A DNA stretch of 40,685 nt from Planctomycetota bacterium (GTDB lineage: Bacteria; Planctomycetota; Planctomycetia; Pirellulales; Pirellulaceae): positions 1-40,685 of the forward strand of contig CAUJKE010000219.1 of NCBI GenBank assembly GCA_963205385.1, read 5' to 3'. The notes below the pieces were generated by a model. That model was not told where the DNA came from and did not search any database. It was given only the letters and a program-made list of their open reading frames with translations. Both the position numbers and the translations under genes were made by a program. This document shows, piece after piece, positions 28,828-36,524 of the stretch (position 1 is the first letter of the stretch; every line of letters starts with the position of its first letter).

Positions 28828-30258
28828 TTAGAAGCCGCCGTCGCCGGCGTTGTAGGCATCGAACTCGCCGTAGCGTTCGGGGGCTTTGTTCTCGAACCGC
28901 GTGAAGTCGCGTTGCCAGATGAGATCGACATCGCCGACGGGACCGTTGCGCTGCTTCGCGCAGATGATTTGCGCGATGCCGGCGAACTGCTGCGCTTCCT
29001 CGCCGCGGTGATAATAGTCCTCGCGGTGTACGAACATCACCACGTCGGCATCCTGCTCGATTGCGCCTGACTCGCGTAAGTGCGAGAGCCGCGGAATGTT
29101 GTCCTTGCTGGCTTCCGTCTGCCGGTTGAGCTGGGCCAGGCAGATGATCGGCACCTGCATTTCGCGGGCGAGTCCTTTGAGGCGGCGCGTCATGCGGGCG
29201 ACTTGTTCTTGCCGCGGGTCGCGGTTGTTATCGGGCTCGATGAGCTGAAGGTAGTCGATCACGATCAGTCCCAACCGCGCTTCCTTGCGCGCGATGCGCC
29301 GCGCGGCGGCGGCGATTTCCGTCACCGTGCGGCTGGGCGCGTCATCCACGAAGAGCGGCGCCGCGCTAATCTCGCTGGCCTTTTCCACCAGCCGCATCCG
29401 GTCCTCTTTCGAGATCGTGCCGTTGCGCAGTTGATGGCCGTTGACGCGGGCGTAGGAGCAGAGCAACCGGTCGGCCAGTTCAATGGCGGACATTTCCAAG
29501 CTGACGAAGAGCGTCGGGACGCGCGACACGATCGAGACGTACTCCGCGACATTCATGGCGAAGGCCGTCTTGCCCATCGAGGGGCGCGCGGCGAGCACGA
29601 TCAGTTCGCCGTTGTGCAAACCGCCGGTCATGCTGTCCAGGTCGGTATAGCCGGTCTCGACGCCCCCCTGCGTGTGTTCACCGCGCATGCGGGCGTCGAT
29701 CCGCTCCATCGCATCGTACAGCACGGTGGTGATGTCTTTCACCGTGGAACCGCTCCGGCGATCGAGAATCCCGAAGATTTTCTGTTCGGCCTGGCTGACC
29801 AACTGCGTCGCTTCCGTGGCCTCGTCGTAGGCGTCGCGGAGAATCTCCGTGGTGGCCGTGATGAGCGCGCGGTAAGCCGCCTTGGACTGCACGATTTCCG
29901 CGTAGTATTTCGCGTGCGCGGCGTTGACGACCGAATCGACCACTTTGCCGAGATAGGGGAGCCCGCCGATGCTGTCGAAATCGCCTGCATTGCGAAGATG
30001 CTCGACCAGGATGGTGGGATCGATCTTCTTGCCGGACTCGTAAAGCGCCAGCATGTGCAGGAACAATTTGCGGTTGGCGTCGTCGAAGAAATCGTCCGGA
30101 CGAATGATGAGGGCGACTTCGTCGATCACTTCCGGGAGCAGCATGATGCTTCCCAAGACGCCGATTTCCGCTTCAAGGTTGACGGGGGGCTGCCGCTGGC
30201 CGAATTCCGTGGCCGAGGTGCGGCGTGGGGACCCATCGATGCGGTGAGCAGTGGACAT
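28828..30258 (-). CDS. dnaB: Replicative DNA helicase DnaB
   Basis: DnaB is the hexameric 5'-3' helicase at the replication fork. It has 476 residues from the ATG at 30258, which has AGGAG 8 bases upstream. The N-terminal domain (about 20-125, PPVNLEAEIGVLGSIMLLPE) binds primase. The RecA-like domain has Walker A ARPSMGKTAF with Lys230, Walker B LIVIDYLQLI, and the conserved LAQLNRQ and HLRESGAIEQDADVV blocks. There is no intein or insertion. It ends the minus-strand cluster rplY-pth-rpsF-ssb-rplI-dnaB, separated from rplI by 215 bases with two hairpins, so it may have a separate level of expression. Confidence 0.96.
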   Translation of the reverse strand: MSTAHRIDGSPRRTSATEFGQRQPPVNLEAEIGVLGSIMLLPEVIDEVALIIRPDDFFDDANRKLFLHMLALYESGKKIDPTILVEHLRNAGDFDSIGGLPYLGKVVDSVVNAAHAKYYAEIVQSKAAYRALITATTEILRDAYDEATEATQLVSQAEQKIFGILDRRSGSTVKDITTVLYDAMERIDARMRGEHTQGGVETGYTDLDSMTGGLHNGELIVLAARPSMGKTAFAMNVAEYVSIVSRVPTLFVSLEMSAIELADRLLCSYARVNGHQLRNGTISKEDRMRLVEKASEISAAPLFVDDAPSRTVTEIAAAARRIARKEARLGLIVIDYLQLIEPDNNRDPRQEQVARMTRRLKGLAREMQVPIICLAQLNRQTEASKDNIPRLSHLRESGAIEQDADVVMFVHREDYYHRGEEAQQFAGIAQIICAKQRNGPVGDVDLIWQRDFTRFENKAPERYGEFDAYNAGDGGF

Positions 30259-30351
30259 CGCGAAACTCCTGACGCGAGGCGGCAATCCAAAAACAAAGGC
30301 GGAGCGTTATCGTACCGCGGCGCGCATCCGTCGCAACCGCCGGGGCAGAAG

Positions 30352-30380
30352 TTGTATGTGCGAAGCGCCGCCGCATACAA
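30352..30380 (-). promoter_or_regulatory. Second hairpin in the dnaB leader
   Basis: TTGTATG (30352-30358) and CATACAA (30374-30380) form a 7-bp stem, extendable by two pairs after a bulge. It lies between the large hairpin at 30401 and the dnaB start. Confidence 0.45.
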
Positions 30381-30400
30381 GTTGAAGCCACGGCGCAGCA

Positions 30401-30436
30401 CATCGCCCGACGCGCGAAGTCGCACGCCGGGCGATG
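30401..30436 (-). promoter_or_regulatory. Strong 16-bp hairpin between rplI and dnaB
   Basis: On the minus-strand RNA the two 16-base arms (30436-30421 and 30416-30401) pair along their full length around an ACUU loop. Two of the pairs are G-U wobbles; on the plus strand the same positions would be A-C mismatches. The structure therefore suits the rplI-dnaB transcript. It begins 37 bases after the rplI stop. No U-run follows, so it may be a processing or stability element rather than a simple terminator. Confidence 0.65.
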
Positions 30437-30473
30437 CGGTGTTGCTTAAATTCTGGGGGGTAGTGGCGCGTGA

Positions 30474-31007
30474 TTAGCTGTCAGCGCCGGCGGTTGGCAC
30501 CACCCAGACCTTCAAGTCGGATTGGATCTCCACGTGCAGGTAAACCTTGACGGTGTAGAGGCCAAGCTCCTTGAGGACGCCTTCGAGGCGAATCTGATCC
30601 GCCGTGATGGTGAAACCGGCCTGCTTGAGGGCAGCGGCAATGTCCGCAGGACCGACCGAACCGTAGAGATGGCCTTCGTCGTTGGCGTTGGCCTCGATGG
30701 TGATGCTTTGCTTGGCGATTTCCTCGCCGAGTTTGCGGAGGTCGGCCAGGCGGGCTTTTTCAATTTCGGCCAGGCGCGATTTGTGCTTGTCGACCATGCG
30801 GCGGTGGTGATCGGTGGCCACCGTCGCCAAGCCTTGCGGCAGGAGATAATTGTTCGCATAGCCGGAGCGGACTTCCACCACTTCGCCTTGCTTGCCCAAA
30901 TGATCGACGTTTTGAATGAGCAAGAGTTGCACGCCGCCATGGGGGCCTCTGGGAATCCGCTGAAACGTACCGCGGGCGGCTGCCTTCTTCGAACTGGTCT
31001 TGGACAT
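30474..31007 (-). CDS. rplI: 50S ribosomal protein L9
   Basis: L9 binds 23S rRNA near the L1 stalk. The protein has 177 residues, against about 148 usually, because of an N-terminal extension of about 28 residues rich in Lys, Ser and Arg (MSKTSSKKAAARGTFQRIPR). The core starts at VQLLLIQNVDHLGKQGEVVEV and contains the family signature GYANNYLLPQGLA. The long central helix follows (about 80-105), then the C-terminal domain ending in LKVWVVPTAGADS. I took the ATG at 31007. The extension has no ready ribosome site, so a later start cannot be excluded. It lies directly after ssb, with no rpsR between. Confidence 0.93.
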   Translation of the reverse strand: MSKTSSKKAAARGTFQRIPRGPHGGVQLLLIQNVDHLGKQGEVVEVRSGYANNYLLPQGLATVATDHHRRMVDKHKSRLAEIEKARLADLRKLGEEIAKQSITIEANANDEGHLYGSVGPADIAAALKQAGFTITADQIRLEGVLKELGLYTVKVYLHVEIQSDLKVWVVPTAGADS

Positions 31008-31108
31008 GATTTTGCCTACGAAAGGATGATGTCGTAATGTGTTTCCCGGCAACTCGGCAACTCGTTCAGGCGCAGCCCGGTAACAAGTTTGCCGACTGCG
31101 GAATTGTG

Positions 31109-31636
31109 TTAAAAGGGAATGTCTTCTTCGGCGTGCTGTTGGCCGCCGCCTGACGCGCCGCCCCGTCCGCGTTGCGGGCCGGGCTCGCTGTCGCCGTAGT
31201 TGGCTTCGGATTCGTCATACTGCGGGCCATCGCCGCCGCCAACGCTGCCGCCGCGTTGGGCGCCGCGACTGCCACCACCACCGCCGCCGGGAGGGCCGCC
31301 GCCGCCGCCGCGTCCGCCGAGCATCTGCATGCGTTCACCCACCACGCGGAGTTTGTAATTCTTCTTGCCGTCCTTCTCCCAGCTATCAAGCTTTAAGCGG
31401 CCTTCAATCAGCACGGACGATCCCTTGCTGAGATACTCGCTGGCAATCTCTGCTTGCCGGCCCCAGAGGGTAATGTCGACAAACGTCGTTTCTTCGACCC
31501 ACTCGCCCTGCTGATTCTTACGTCGATCATTCACCGCCAGACCGATCTCGGTCACCGCGGTCCCGCCTTGCAGGTATTTCACTTCCACGTCGCGGGTCAA
31601 GTTGCCCACCAGGATCACTCGATTGAAGCTGGCCAT
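31109..31636 (-). CDS. ssb: Single-stranded DNA-binding protein
   Basis: SSB coats single-stranded DNA in replication and repair and recruits partners by its C-terminal tip. It has 175 residues from the ATG at 31636, with a GAGG site upstream. The OB fold (1-110) starts [21 protein letters not shown] and contains [22 protein letters not shown] flexible linker of Gly, Pro and Arg follows, and the conserved acidic tip EEDIPF ends the protein. It sits between rpsF and rplI, the usual place. The leader contains a perfect 6-bp hairpin (31675-31691). Confidence 0.95.
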   Translation of the reverse strand: MASFNRVILVGNLTRDVEVKYLQGGTAVTEIGLAVNDRRKNQQGEWVEETTFVDITLWGRQAEIASEYLSKGSSVLIEGRLKLDSWEKDGKKNYKLRVVGERMQMLGGRGGGGGPPGGGGGGSRGAQRGGSVGGGDGPQYDESEANYGDSEPGPQRGRGGASGGGQQHAEEDIPF

Positions 31637-31674
31637 GACTTCATTCCTCGGAGATTGTTGTGGGATTGGGGGAA

Positions 31675-31722
31675 GCGGCTTGTTGAGCCGCCACAAAACA
31701 TGAACAAATGTCCCCCTGTCAA
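31675..31722 (-). promoter_or_regulatory. Possible ssb promoter with leader hairpin
   Basis: On the minus strand a perfect -35 box TTGACA (31722-31717) is followed after 16 bases by a weak -10, TGTTTT (31700-31695). Downstream, GCGGCT-loop-AGCCGC (31691-31675) forms a 6-bp hairpin with a 5-base loop in the leader. It could give ssb extra transcription independent of rpsF. Confidence 0.35.
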
Positions 31723-31773
31723 CCTTAAACTAGCACAGCCGCGGGAGGGAAACAAGCGCCGCAAGCGAGTGGA

Positions 31774-32217
31774 TTATTCGTCGGACGAATCGTCTTCGCT
31801 GTCGTCGTCCGCGCCGACACCCACCGGAACCGGCTTGGCGGCGGTTGTGGGAGCGGCGGCGGCTTCAGGGGGGCGAATCATCGACTTGGCGCCCTTGGCG
31901 TGCGACACCAACGCATCGACCAGGCGCGGCTCGACCTTGATCGTCAGATTGCGCAGCACGGTCTCGTTGATCTGCAAAGCCCGGTTCATCTCGACCAGCT
32001 TGGTGCTCTCGAGCTTGAAATAGGCCAGCCAGTAAGTTCCCTTCCGGTGCCCGTCGATCGGGTAAGCCAGTTTTTGCTCGTTCCACAACCGGCTGACGAG
32101 GACTTCGCCCCCCAGTTTTTCGATGAGTTCGGGAATCTGCCCCGATACGCCGCCGGGATCGCGAGCGTAACGGTTCGAGTCCAAAATGAACATGGTCTCG
32201 TACACGTTGGTGGCCAA
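31774..32217 (-). CDS. rpsF: 30S ribosomal protein S6
   Basis: S6 is a small-subunit platform protein that normally pairs with S18. It has 147 residues. The fold runs from VYETMFILDSNRYARD to LRNLTIKVEPRLVDALV, with LAYPIDGHRKGTYWLAYFKL in the middle. The tail is long and acidic (GADDDSEDDSSDE). The start is a TTG at 32217, set by an AGGAG 7 bases upstream, and no ATG is available. It precedes ssb by 137 bases. The usual downstream neighbour rpsR is missing here. Confidence 0.94.
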   Translation of the reverse strand: MATNVYETMFILDSNRYARDPGGVSGQIPELIEKLGGEVLVSRLWNEQKLAYPIDGHRKGTYWLAYFKLESTKLVEMNRALQINETVLRNLTIKVEPRLVDALVSHAKGAKSMIRPPEAAAAPTTAAKPVPVGVGADDDSEDDSSDE

Positions 32218-32253
32218 GTGAAATCTCCTGAATGATCCTGATTGTGCGAACTG

Positions 32254-32817
32254 TTAGCTGGCGTTGTATTTATTCATCGCCGCGGCAATGCCATGGCGAA
32301 CCCAATCGATTGCGGCCGCGGCGGCTTCTTGCACCGCGTCCAAAATGACTGGCTCCTCGTCTTTTCCAAACTTGCTGAGGACGTAATCGGCCATGTCCCA
32401 TTGCGGCGGCAGCGGCCCAATTCCGATTCGCAGGCGGGCGAACTCTTCGGTCCCCAGCCGGCGAATGATGTCCTTCAGTCCGTTCTGGCCTCCCGCTGAA
32501 CCCTTGGCCCGCAACCGGAGCTTGCCGGTGGGCAAGCTTACATCGTCGCAGACGACCAATAGTTCGTCGTTGGCCACTTTATAAAAATCACGCGTGGGCT
32601 GTACGCTGCTGCCGCTGGAGTTCATGTAGGTCAGCGGCCAGAGCAACAACACGCGCTGGCTATCGATCAATACCTCGGTCAGTTCGCCGTCGAACTTGGC
32701 CTTGGATTTATTGGCTCCCAAGCGATTGGCCAGTAAGGCGACCACTTCGAAGCCGATGTTGTGTCGGGTCGGGGCATATTTGCGGCCAGGATTTCCCAGC
32801 CCCACAATCAATTTCAT
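32254..32817 (-). CDS. pth: Peptidyl-tRNA hydrolase
   Basis: Pth frees tRNA from stalled peptidyl-tRNA. It has 187 residues, the normal size. The N-terminal signature GLGNPGRKYAPTRHNIGF contains Asn9 and the catalytic His19. Asn66 in TYMNSSG and Asp91 in VCDDVSLPTG match known active-site positions. In the loop GSAGGQNGLKDI, Gln111 replaces the His at E. coli position 113, while Asn112 (E. coli Asn114) is kept. A strong GAGGTGA ribosome site precedes the ATG. It lies between rplY and rpsF. Confidence 0.95.
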   Translation of the reverse strand: MKLIVGLGNPGRKYAPTRHNIGFEVVALLANRLGANKSKAKFDGELTEVLIDSQRVLLLWPLTYMNSSGSSVQPTRDFYKVANDELLVVCDDVSLPTGKLRLRAKGSAGGQNGLKDIIRRLGTEEFARLRIGIGPLPPQWDMADYVLSKFGKDEEPVILDAVQEAAAAAIDWVRHGIAAAMNKYNAS

Positions 32818-32836
32818 GCCGCCTCACCTCTAGGCA

Positions 32837-32866
32837 AGCGGGGCGTCCACTGGACGCCGGTCCGCT
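32837..32866 (-). promoter_or_regulatory. Palindrome between rplY and pth
   Basis: GGCGTCCA (32842-32849), one central base, TGGACGCC (32851-32858) is a perfect 8-bp inverted repeat, with AGCGG and CCGCT arms outside it. It lies in the 91-base gap between the two genes and just before the pth ribosome site. It could be an RNA hairpin or a protein-binding site. Confidence 0.45.
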
Positions 32867-32908
32867 CGCCAACTGCCACTTGACGCCGATGCGTCGTCGT
32901 CAACTCGT

Positions 32909-33526
32909 CTATTCGTCGTCCTCTTCCTTGTCCTTGCCGATCAACTCGGGCTCGATCGCGATTCCGCCAGGCACTTCTTCCTCTTCGGCGGCGGGAGCGT
33001 TGCAGTTGACCACAATGTCCGCGGGGTCGGTAACAAGTTCGGCGCCCTCGGGGAGCGGAATGTCCGACGCATGCAGTGCGCCGCCAATTTCCAGAGCCGC
33101 AATGTTCAAATCGAGATGTTCAGGAATGCTTGCGACCGAGCAGTTGATCGTCACTTCATGCAGCACCTGATTGAGCATGCCGCCTGCCTTGACGCCTGCG
33201 GCTTCGCCGCGCAAATGGACGGCAATGGTCACTTCGACTTTTTCGGTTAGCGAGACGCGAATCAAGTCCAGATGCAGCACTTCCATGCCGAAGGCGTCCC
33301 ATTGCACTTCGCGAATCAGCGCTTCCTCGGTCACGTCCCCCTGCAGGTTAACCACCTTGCCGCCGTGGCGCAGGGCGGAGTCGACGTCTTCCCGCTTGAC
33401 CGCCAGACTGACGGAAGCCTGGCCGTGTCCATAGAGGATCACGGGGATTTGGCCGCCGCTACGCAACCGCTTGTTCGCTCGCTTGCCGACTTCCGAACGC
33501 TTCGAGACGTTAAAAACTTCCGCCAT
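32909..33526 (-). CDS. rplY: 50S ribosomal protein L25, general stress protein Ctc type
   Basis: This is a 5S rRNA-binding ribosomal protein of the long (TL5/Ctc) form with 205 residues. The N-terminal L25 domain starts MAEVFNVSKRSEVGKRANKR and contains GGQIPVILYGHG. The C-terminal domain has VHLRGEAAGVKAGGMLNQVL, ending in an acidic tail (GKDKEEDDE). The ATG at 33526 has AAGG upstream; earlier in-frame codons add unrelated residues. It is the first gene of the minus-strand cluster. Confidence 0.93.
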   Translation of the reverse strand: MAEVFNVSKRSEVGKRANKRLRSGGQIPVILYGHGQASVSLAVKREDVDSALRHGGKVVNLQGDVTEEALIREVQWDAFGMEVLHLDLIRVSLTEKVEVTIAVHLRGEAAGVKAGGMLNQVLHEVTINCSVASIPEHLDLNIAALEIGGALHASDIPLPEGAELVTDPADIVVNCNAPAAEEEEVPGGIAIEPELIGKDKEEDDE

Positions 33527-33655
33527 ACAGACGACCTTTACGAGAAACAGACCTGCGGTAATCGCGGGACGCGGTGAAAATAAACCTGTTCCGCCGACCG
33601 GGGCCGGGTTTGCAAGTCCATCTACGCACGTGGTAAGCAAAATGGGAAACGGGTC

Positions 33656-33683
33656 ATTGTGCCAAATCCGTAGCTCTTTTCAA
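33656..33683 (-). promoter_or_regulatory. Promoter of the rplY-dnaB cluster
   Basis: On the minus strand TTGAAA (33683-33678), 16 bases, then CACAAT (33661-33656): five and four of six consensus bases, about 130 bases before the rplY start. Confidence 0.4.
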
Positions 33684-33709
33684 GGGCGAATGAGCATCTT
33701 CCTGAAGTT

Positions 33710-33740
33710 GGGAGCAGATTGCTAAGTTCAGCAAGCTCCC
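33710..33740. promoter_or_regulatory. Hairpin in the rplY-groES divergent region
   Basis: GGGAGC (33710-33715) pairs with GCTCCC (33735-33740), then a 3-base bulge, and TTGCT (33719-33723) pairs with AGCAA (33730-33734) around a 6-base loop. It lies upstream of both promoters, so it is more likely a protein-binding palindrome than an RNA terminator. Confidence 0.4.
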
Positions 33741-33802
33741 ACGCATTCCGCCGGGCGAGTGCAGGAGGCGTGGTGCAAAATCGCGGCTTGATGCCACAAA
33801 CC

Positions 33803-33830
33803 TTGACTTGCCTTAGGGTTGTGGAATGAT
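33803..33830 (+). promoter_or_regulatory. Promoter for groES
   Basis: TTGACT (33803-33808), 16 bases, then AATGAT (33825-33830), five and four of six consensus bases. The start codon follows about 50 bases later with GAGGA before it. Confidence 0.45.
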
Positions 33831-33881
33831 TACGCTAGCCGCTGCTTGTTGATTTTGCCTGTTCCGCGCTTGAGGACTTGA

Positions 33882-34214
33882 ATGTCGAAAACTCGCCAGC
33901 AACCTTTGGAATATGTGGAACCGATCGGTGCGCGCGTCCTCGTGCGCAAAGACGAACCGAAGAAAACCACCAAGGGGGGGATCGCCCTGCCTGACGCCGC
34001 CGAGATCCCCACGATCACCGGTCGCGTGGTGGCCATTAGCAAGCAAGTCGAAAACGACGATGACTTTCCGCTACGTCAGTACGACAAGATTCTGTTCCAT
34101 CCCAAAGAGGCGATTCCGGTCGATTTCGAATCGGACAATCAGCTCTTTGTGATCCCGGTGGAAGATGTCGTGGCCGTGTTTCGCCGCGATCCCGAAAAGA
34201 CCAAAGGCGACTAA
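33882..34214 (+). CDS. groES: Co-chaperonin GroES (orphan copy)
   Basis: GroES caps the GroEL folding chamber. The protein has 110 residues, a little longer than usual, with an N-terminal extension (MSKTRQQPLEYVE) before the core PIGARVLVRKDEPKKTTKGG. The mobile loop that contacts GroEL is KGGIALPDAAEIPTITG. It is less conserved than in the main copies, and the late segment YDKILFHPKEAIPVDF is divergent from the usual KYGGTEV-type strand. No groEL follows; the next gene is on the opposite strand. It may be a secondary GroES, of which planctomycetes often have several. GAGGA supports the ATG. Confidence 0.85.
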   Translation: MSKTRQQPLEYVEPIGARVLVRKDEPKKTTKGGIALPDAAEIPTITGRVVAISKQVENDDDFPLRQYDKILFHPKEAIPVDFESDNQLFVIPVEDVVAVFRRDPEKTKGD

Positions 34215-34229
34215 TCGACTAATCGTCGT

Positions 34230-35582
34230 TTAACCGTCGCTCGAGAAAGTGTAGTCGAGCGTTGCCTGGCCGCTGTCAGGCATGGTGAGCCGTTGGTATT
34301 GATAGACGCGGCGGCCGACCAGGGTCGCGGGGTCTTCGACGTGGGTCTTGAGCTCGTTGATCGTATCGCCCCACAAGACCGGCTTGTCCGTCTGAACGTG
34401 TTGCGACAAGATCACCACGTGAAACTCGGTGTTCTTGTGCATCCGCATGCGATAGCGGCCATTGTCGTCGGTCTTGGCGACCACGAGCTGTTCGTTGTAA
34501 GCGCTTTGCATGCCGGAATCGGCGTCTTGCATCACATCAACCGCGGAACGGACCGTCTTCGAGGCATGGCTCTCGCCGACGGGCCAGGCGAGGACGAGCG
34601 CGCCACTATCTGGGAGAGGGGCGCCGCCGCCGGTGGTAAACGTGATTGTGCCGCTCAACTCGCAGGTGTCCCCCGCCGATTCCGAAACCCCATAGACTTT
34701 CTCACCTTGAGTGCCCGACCGCGAGGGTCCGGACAAGCTCGACACGATCAACCAGCCAACCAGGCCAAGCACCAGCACGCCGCCAGCGACGGCGCCTAGC
34801 AGTGCCACAGGCAATTCGGCGAGGGTGGATTTTTCTTCCAGCAAGGCCGGCCCTGCGGTGGCTTGCTTGTAGGGATCGCGCGTGCCGTAGCTCGTCAAGC
34901 GTGGCTTGGTCGTGGCGACTGCCGTATCGGCCATCGCGGTGCTGGCGCTTCCTCCCCTGCCGGCCGCGAAAGCGCTCGCGGCGGCGGCGACGGCTTGTTG
35001 TTCCTTTTCGCGCTCGCGATCATGCACCGCAGCGACGCTCAACTCGTCGTCGTCGTCATCCAAAAGCTCCGAGAGATCGCCGGAATCCTGCATCGCGATC
35101 CGCTCGATTTGTGCGGCTTGATTCATGGAGCCTAGACGTTGATCGTGTGGGGCGGTGGCCGGAGCGCTGTCGTCTGTTGGGCTGGACGCGCTCGTTGGTT
35201 GGGTCGCAACGGCCAAGATGCGGTCGCGCCACGAAGGCAATTCCGTGGGAACCTTTTGCGCCAGCACATCCGCGACCAGGCGATGGCAGGCACTGATTTC
35301 CGCCAATTGTTCGTCCGCCGCAAGCACGCCTTTTTCGAACCCAGGGAGTTGCGCGTCGGCCAAGGAAAAGTCGAGATAGCAGGCGACGGCATCCGCGGAA
35401 TGGTTGCCGGTGGAATCCGGCGCAGGGGCCGCGAGGTCGGCGCGCTGGGGGAGTTCGCGACAGCGGTCGATGAGCGCTTGCACTTTGGGCGTGCTTTTGA
35501 CCAATGCATCGAAGGCCGCCGTGTCCTCTGGCGACATCATCCCGTGCATATAGGCCAGCAAATTGCGTAGCGTCAGTCGCAT
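34230..35582 (-). CDS. Single-pass membrane protein with anti-sigma-like N-terminus and carboxypeptidase-regulatory-like outer domain
   Basis: I do not recognise a named family. The protein has 450 residues. The first 125 residues are helical and start RLTLRNLLAYMHGMMSPED, similar in style to the cytoplasmic part of anti-sigma and related membrane proteins. A low-complexity acidic and Ala-rich linker (about 130-250, including LLDDDDDELS) leads to one membrane helix at 257-281. The outer part (about 300-450) contains LSGTITFTTGGGAPLPDSG and TDDNGRYRMRMHKNTEFHVV, typical of a beta-sandwich carboxypeptidase-regulatory domain. It converges with groES, 15 bases apart. The role may be signalling or envelope sensing, but this is inference. 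Confidence 0.7.
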   Translation of the reverse strand: MRLTLRNLLAYMHGMMSPEDTAAFDALVKSTPKVQALIDRCRELPQRADLAAPAPDSTGNHSADAVACYLDFSLADAQLPGFEKGVLAADEQLAEISACHRLVADVLAQKVPTELPSWRDRILAVATQPTSASSPTDDSAPATAPHDQRLGSMNQAAQIERIAMQDSGDLSELLDDDDDELSVAAVHDREREKEQQAVAAAASAFAAGRGGSASTAMADTAVATTKPRLTSYGTRDPYKQATAGPALLEEKSTLAELPVALLGAVAGGVLVLGLVGWLIVSSLSGPSRSGTQGEKVYGVSESAGDTCELSGTITFTTGGGAPLPDSGALVLAWPVGESHASKTVRSAVDVMQDADSGMQSAYNEQLVVAKTDDNGRYRMRMHKNTEFHVVILSQHVQTDKPVLWGDTINELKTHVEDPATLVGRRVYQYQRLTMPDSGQATLDYTFSSDG

Positions 35583-35821
35583 GGAACTCTCAAGTCGCCA
35601 GCGTACCGGCGCACCATCCCTTGTGTCGAAATAATCCCCGCCCGCGGGCCGATGTCCCTAAGCTGGGGAGCGAACCGCACTCTACCCATTATTCTGGCTT
35701 GCAATCGCGAAGTTTGCAATTCACCTGGGGCGGGAACCGGACCGTCTGGCCAGGGTCGCGGCGTTGCTGGGGCTTGAATGTCGAGGAATTTCAGGGGGTG
35801 AGCGGCTGCGAGCTGGCCGCG
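35583..35821. other. Upstream region of the 34230-35582 gene
   Basis: No gene or strong promoter is apparent in these 239 bases. Two TTGCAA copies (near 35700 and 35715) lie about 15 bases apart. It leads into the repeat cluster. Confidence 0.45.
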
Positions 35822-35932
35822 CCTGGATTACTCATGAGCGTTTCACGAAACTCGCCGGAGATGCTCACTGCAAGCCGCATTACCCGTACTCAAGCACACA
35901 GGCCTATAACCCGCCTGACGCCCGGAGGAGAA

Positions 35933-36085
35933 CCGTAAACGGCCCTGAATACCGACGCGGGTAACCTTACACTCGATCATCATTCCCCCACCAATAACGG
36001 CGATTATTAGCCGCTCTGCACAATCACCGCCACCGCCCCGCGACCCCATCGAGCTCGTCCCGATGGTGAGCAAGTCGGCGAGCTA
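35933..36085. repeat. 153-bp direct repeat, copy 1
   Basis: It begins CCGTAAACGGCCC and includes the AATAACGGCGATTATTAG module and the CATCGAG/CCCGATG hairpin. A second copy lies at 36371-36524, with a one-base length difference and a few substitutions. The AATAACGGCGATTA module is also found inverted at 20503-20517 in the other cluster. Confidence 0.85.
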
Positions 36086-36370
36086 AACATCGCGGCAGCG
36101 ATTGGCCAGGGACGTTTACGCCCCTTCTCCGCGCAGCGGTCTTAGACCCGTGCTCGAGCACGGGTGCGTGTCGCCCGGTTGATTCTGCATTTCAGGGGCG
36201 TTTACGCTCCTTCTCGCTGCGTGGCTTGAGCCGTGGAACCGCGCCTGGGTTTGGGGGCTGAAGCCGAACAGCGAGAAGGGCCATGAATGGCCCTCCAGCG
36301 GATTGACGTGTGGGACCGCGCAACCCGTGCTAAAGCACGGGCCTAATACCCGCCTCACGGCGGGAAAGGA

Positions 36371-36524
36371 CCGTAAACGGCCCTAAATACCGACGCGGGT
36401 AACCTTACACTCGATCATCATTCCCCCACCAATAACGGCGATTATTAGCCCCCTGCGCACAAGCACCGCCACCGCCCCGCGACCCCATCGGGCTCGTCCC
36501 GATGGTGAGCGAGTCGGCGAGCTA
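36371..36524. repeat. 154-bp direct repeat, copy 2
   Basis: This is the near-identical second copy of 35933-36085, starting 438 bp downstream. The few differences include A/G changes in the CATCGGG hairpin that restore perfect pairing in this copy. Confidence 0.85.

Larger units (their letters stand above)
33527..33881. other. Divergent intergenic region between rplY and groES
   Basis: No gene is seen in these 355 bases. They hold a promoter for each side (33656-33683 minus, 33803-33830 plus) and a strong hairpin at 33710-33740. There is no CIRCE element (the HrcA site usual before groES genes). Confidence 0.6.

Noticed and set aside
29080..30477. 465-codon plus-strand frame opposite dnaB
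   Set aside because: Same reason: the dnaB reading has all helicase motifs and this frame has none.
33527..33881. CIRCE heat-shock operator before groES
   Set aside because: No TTAGCACTC-N9-GAGTGCTAA or close variant is present; the palindrome there has a different sequence.
36116..36358. Short frame in the second repeat cluster
   Set aside because: Its translation simply repeats the same hairpin units seen at 20600; not a gene.
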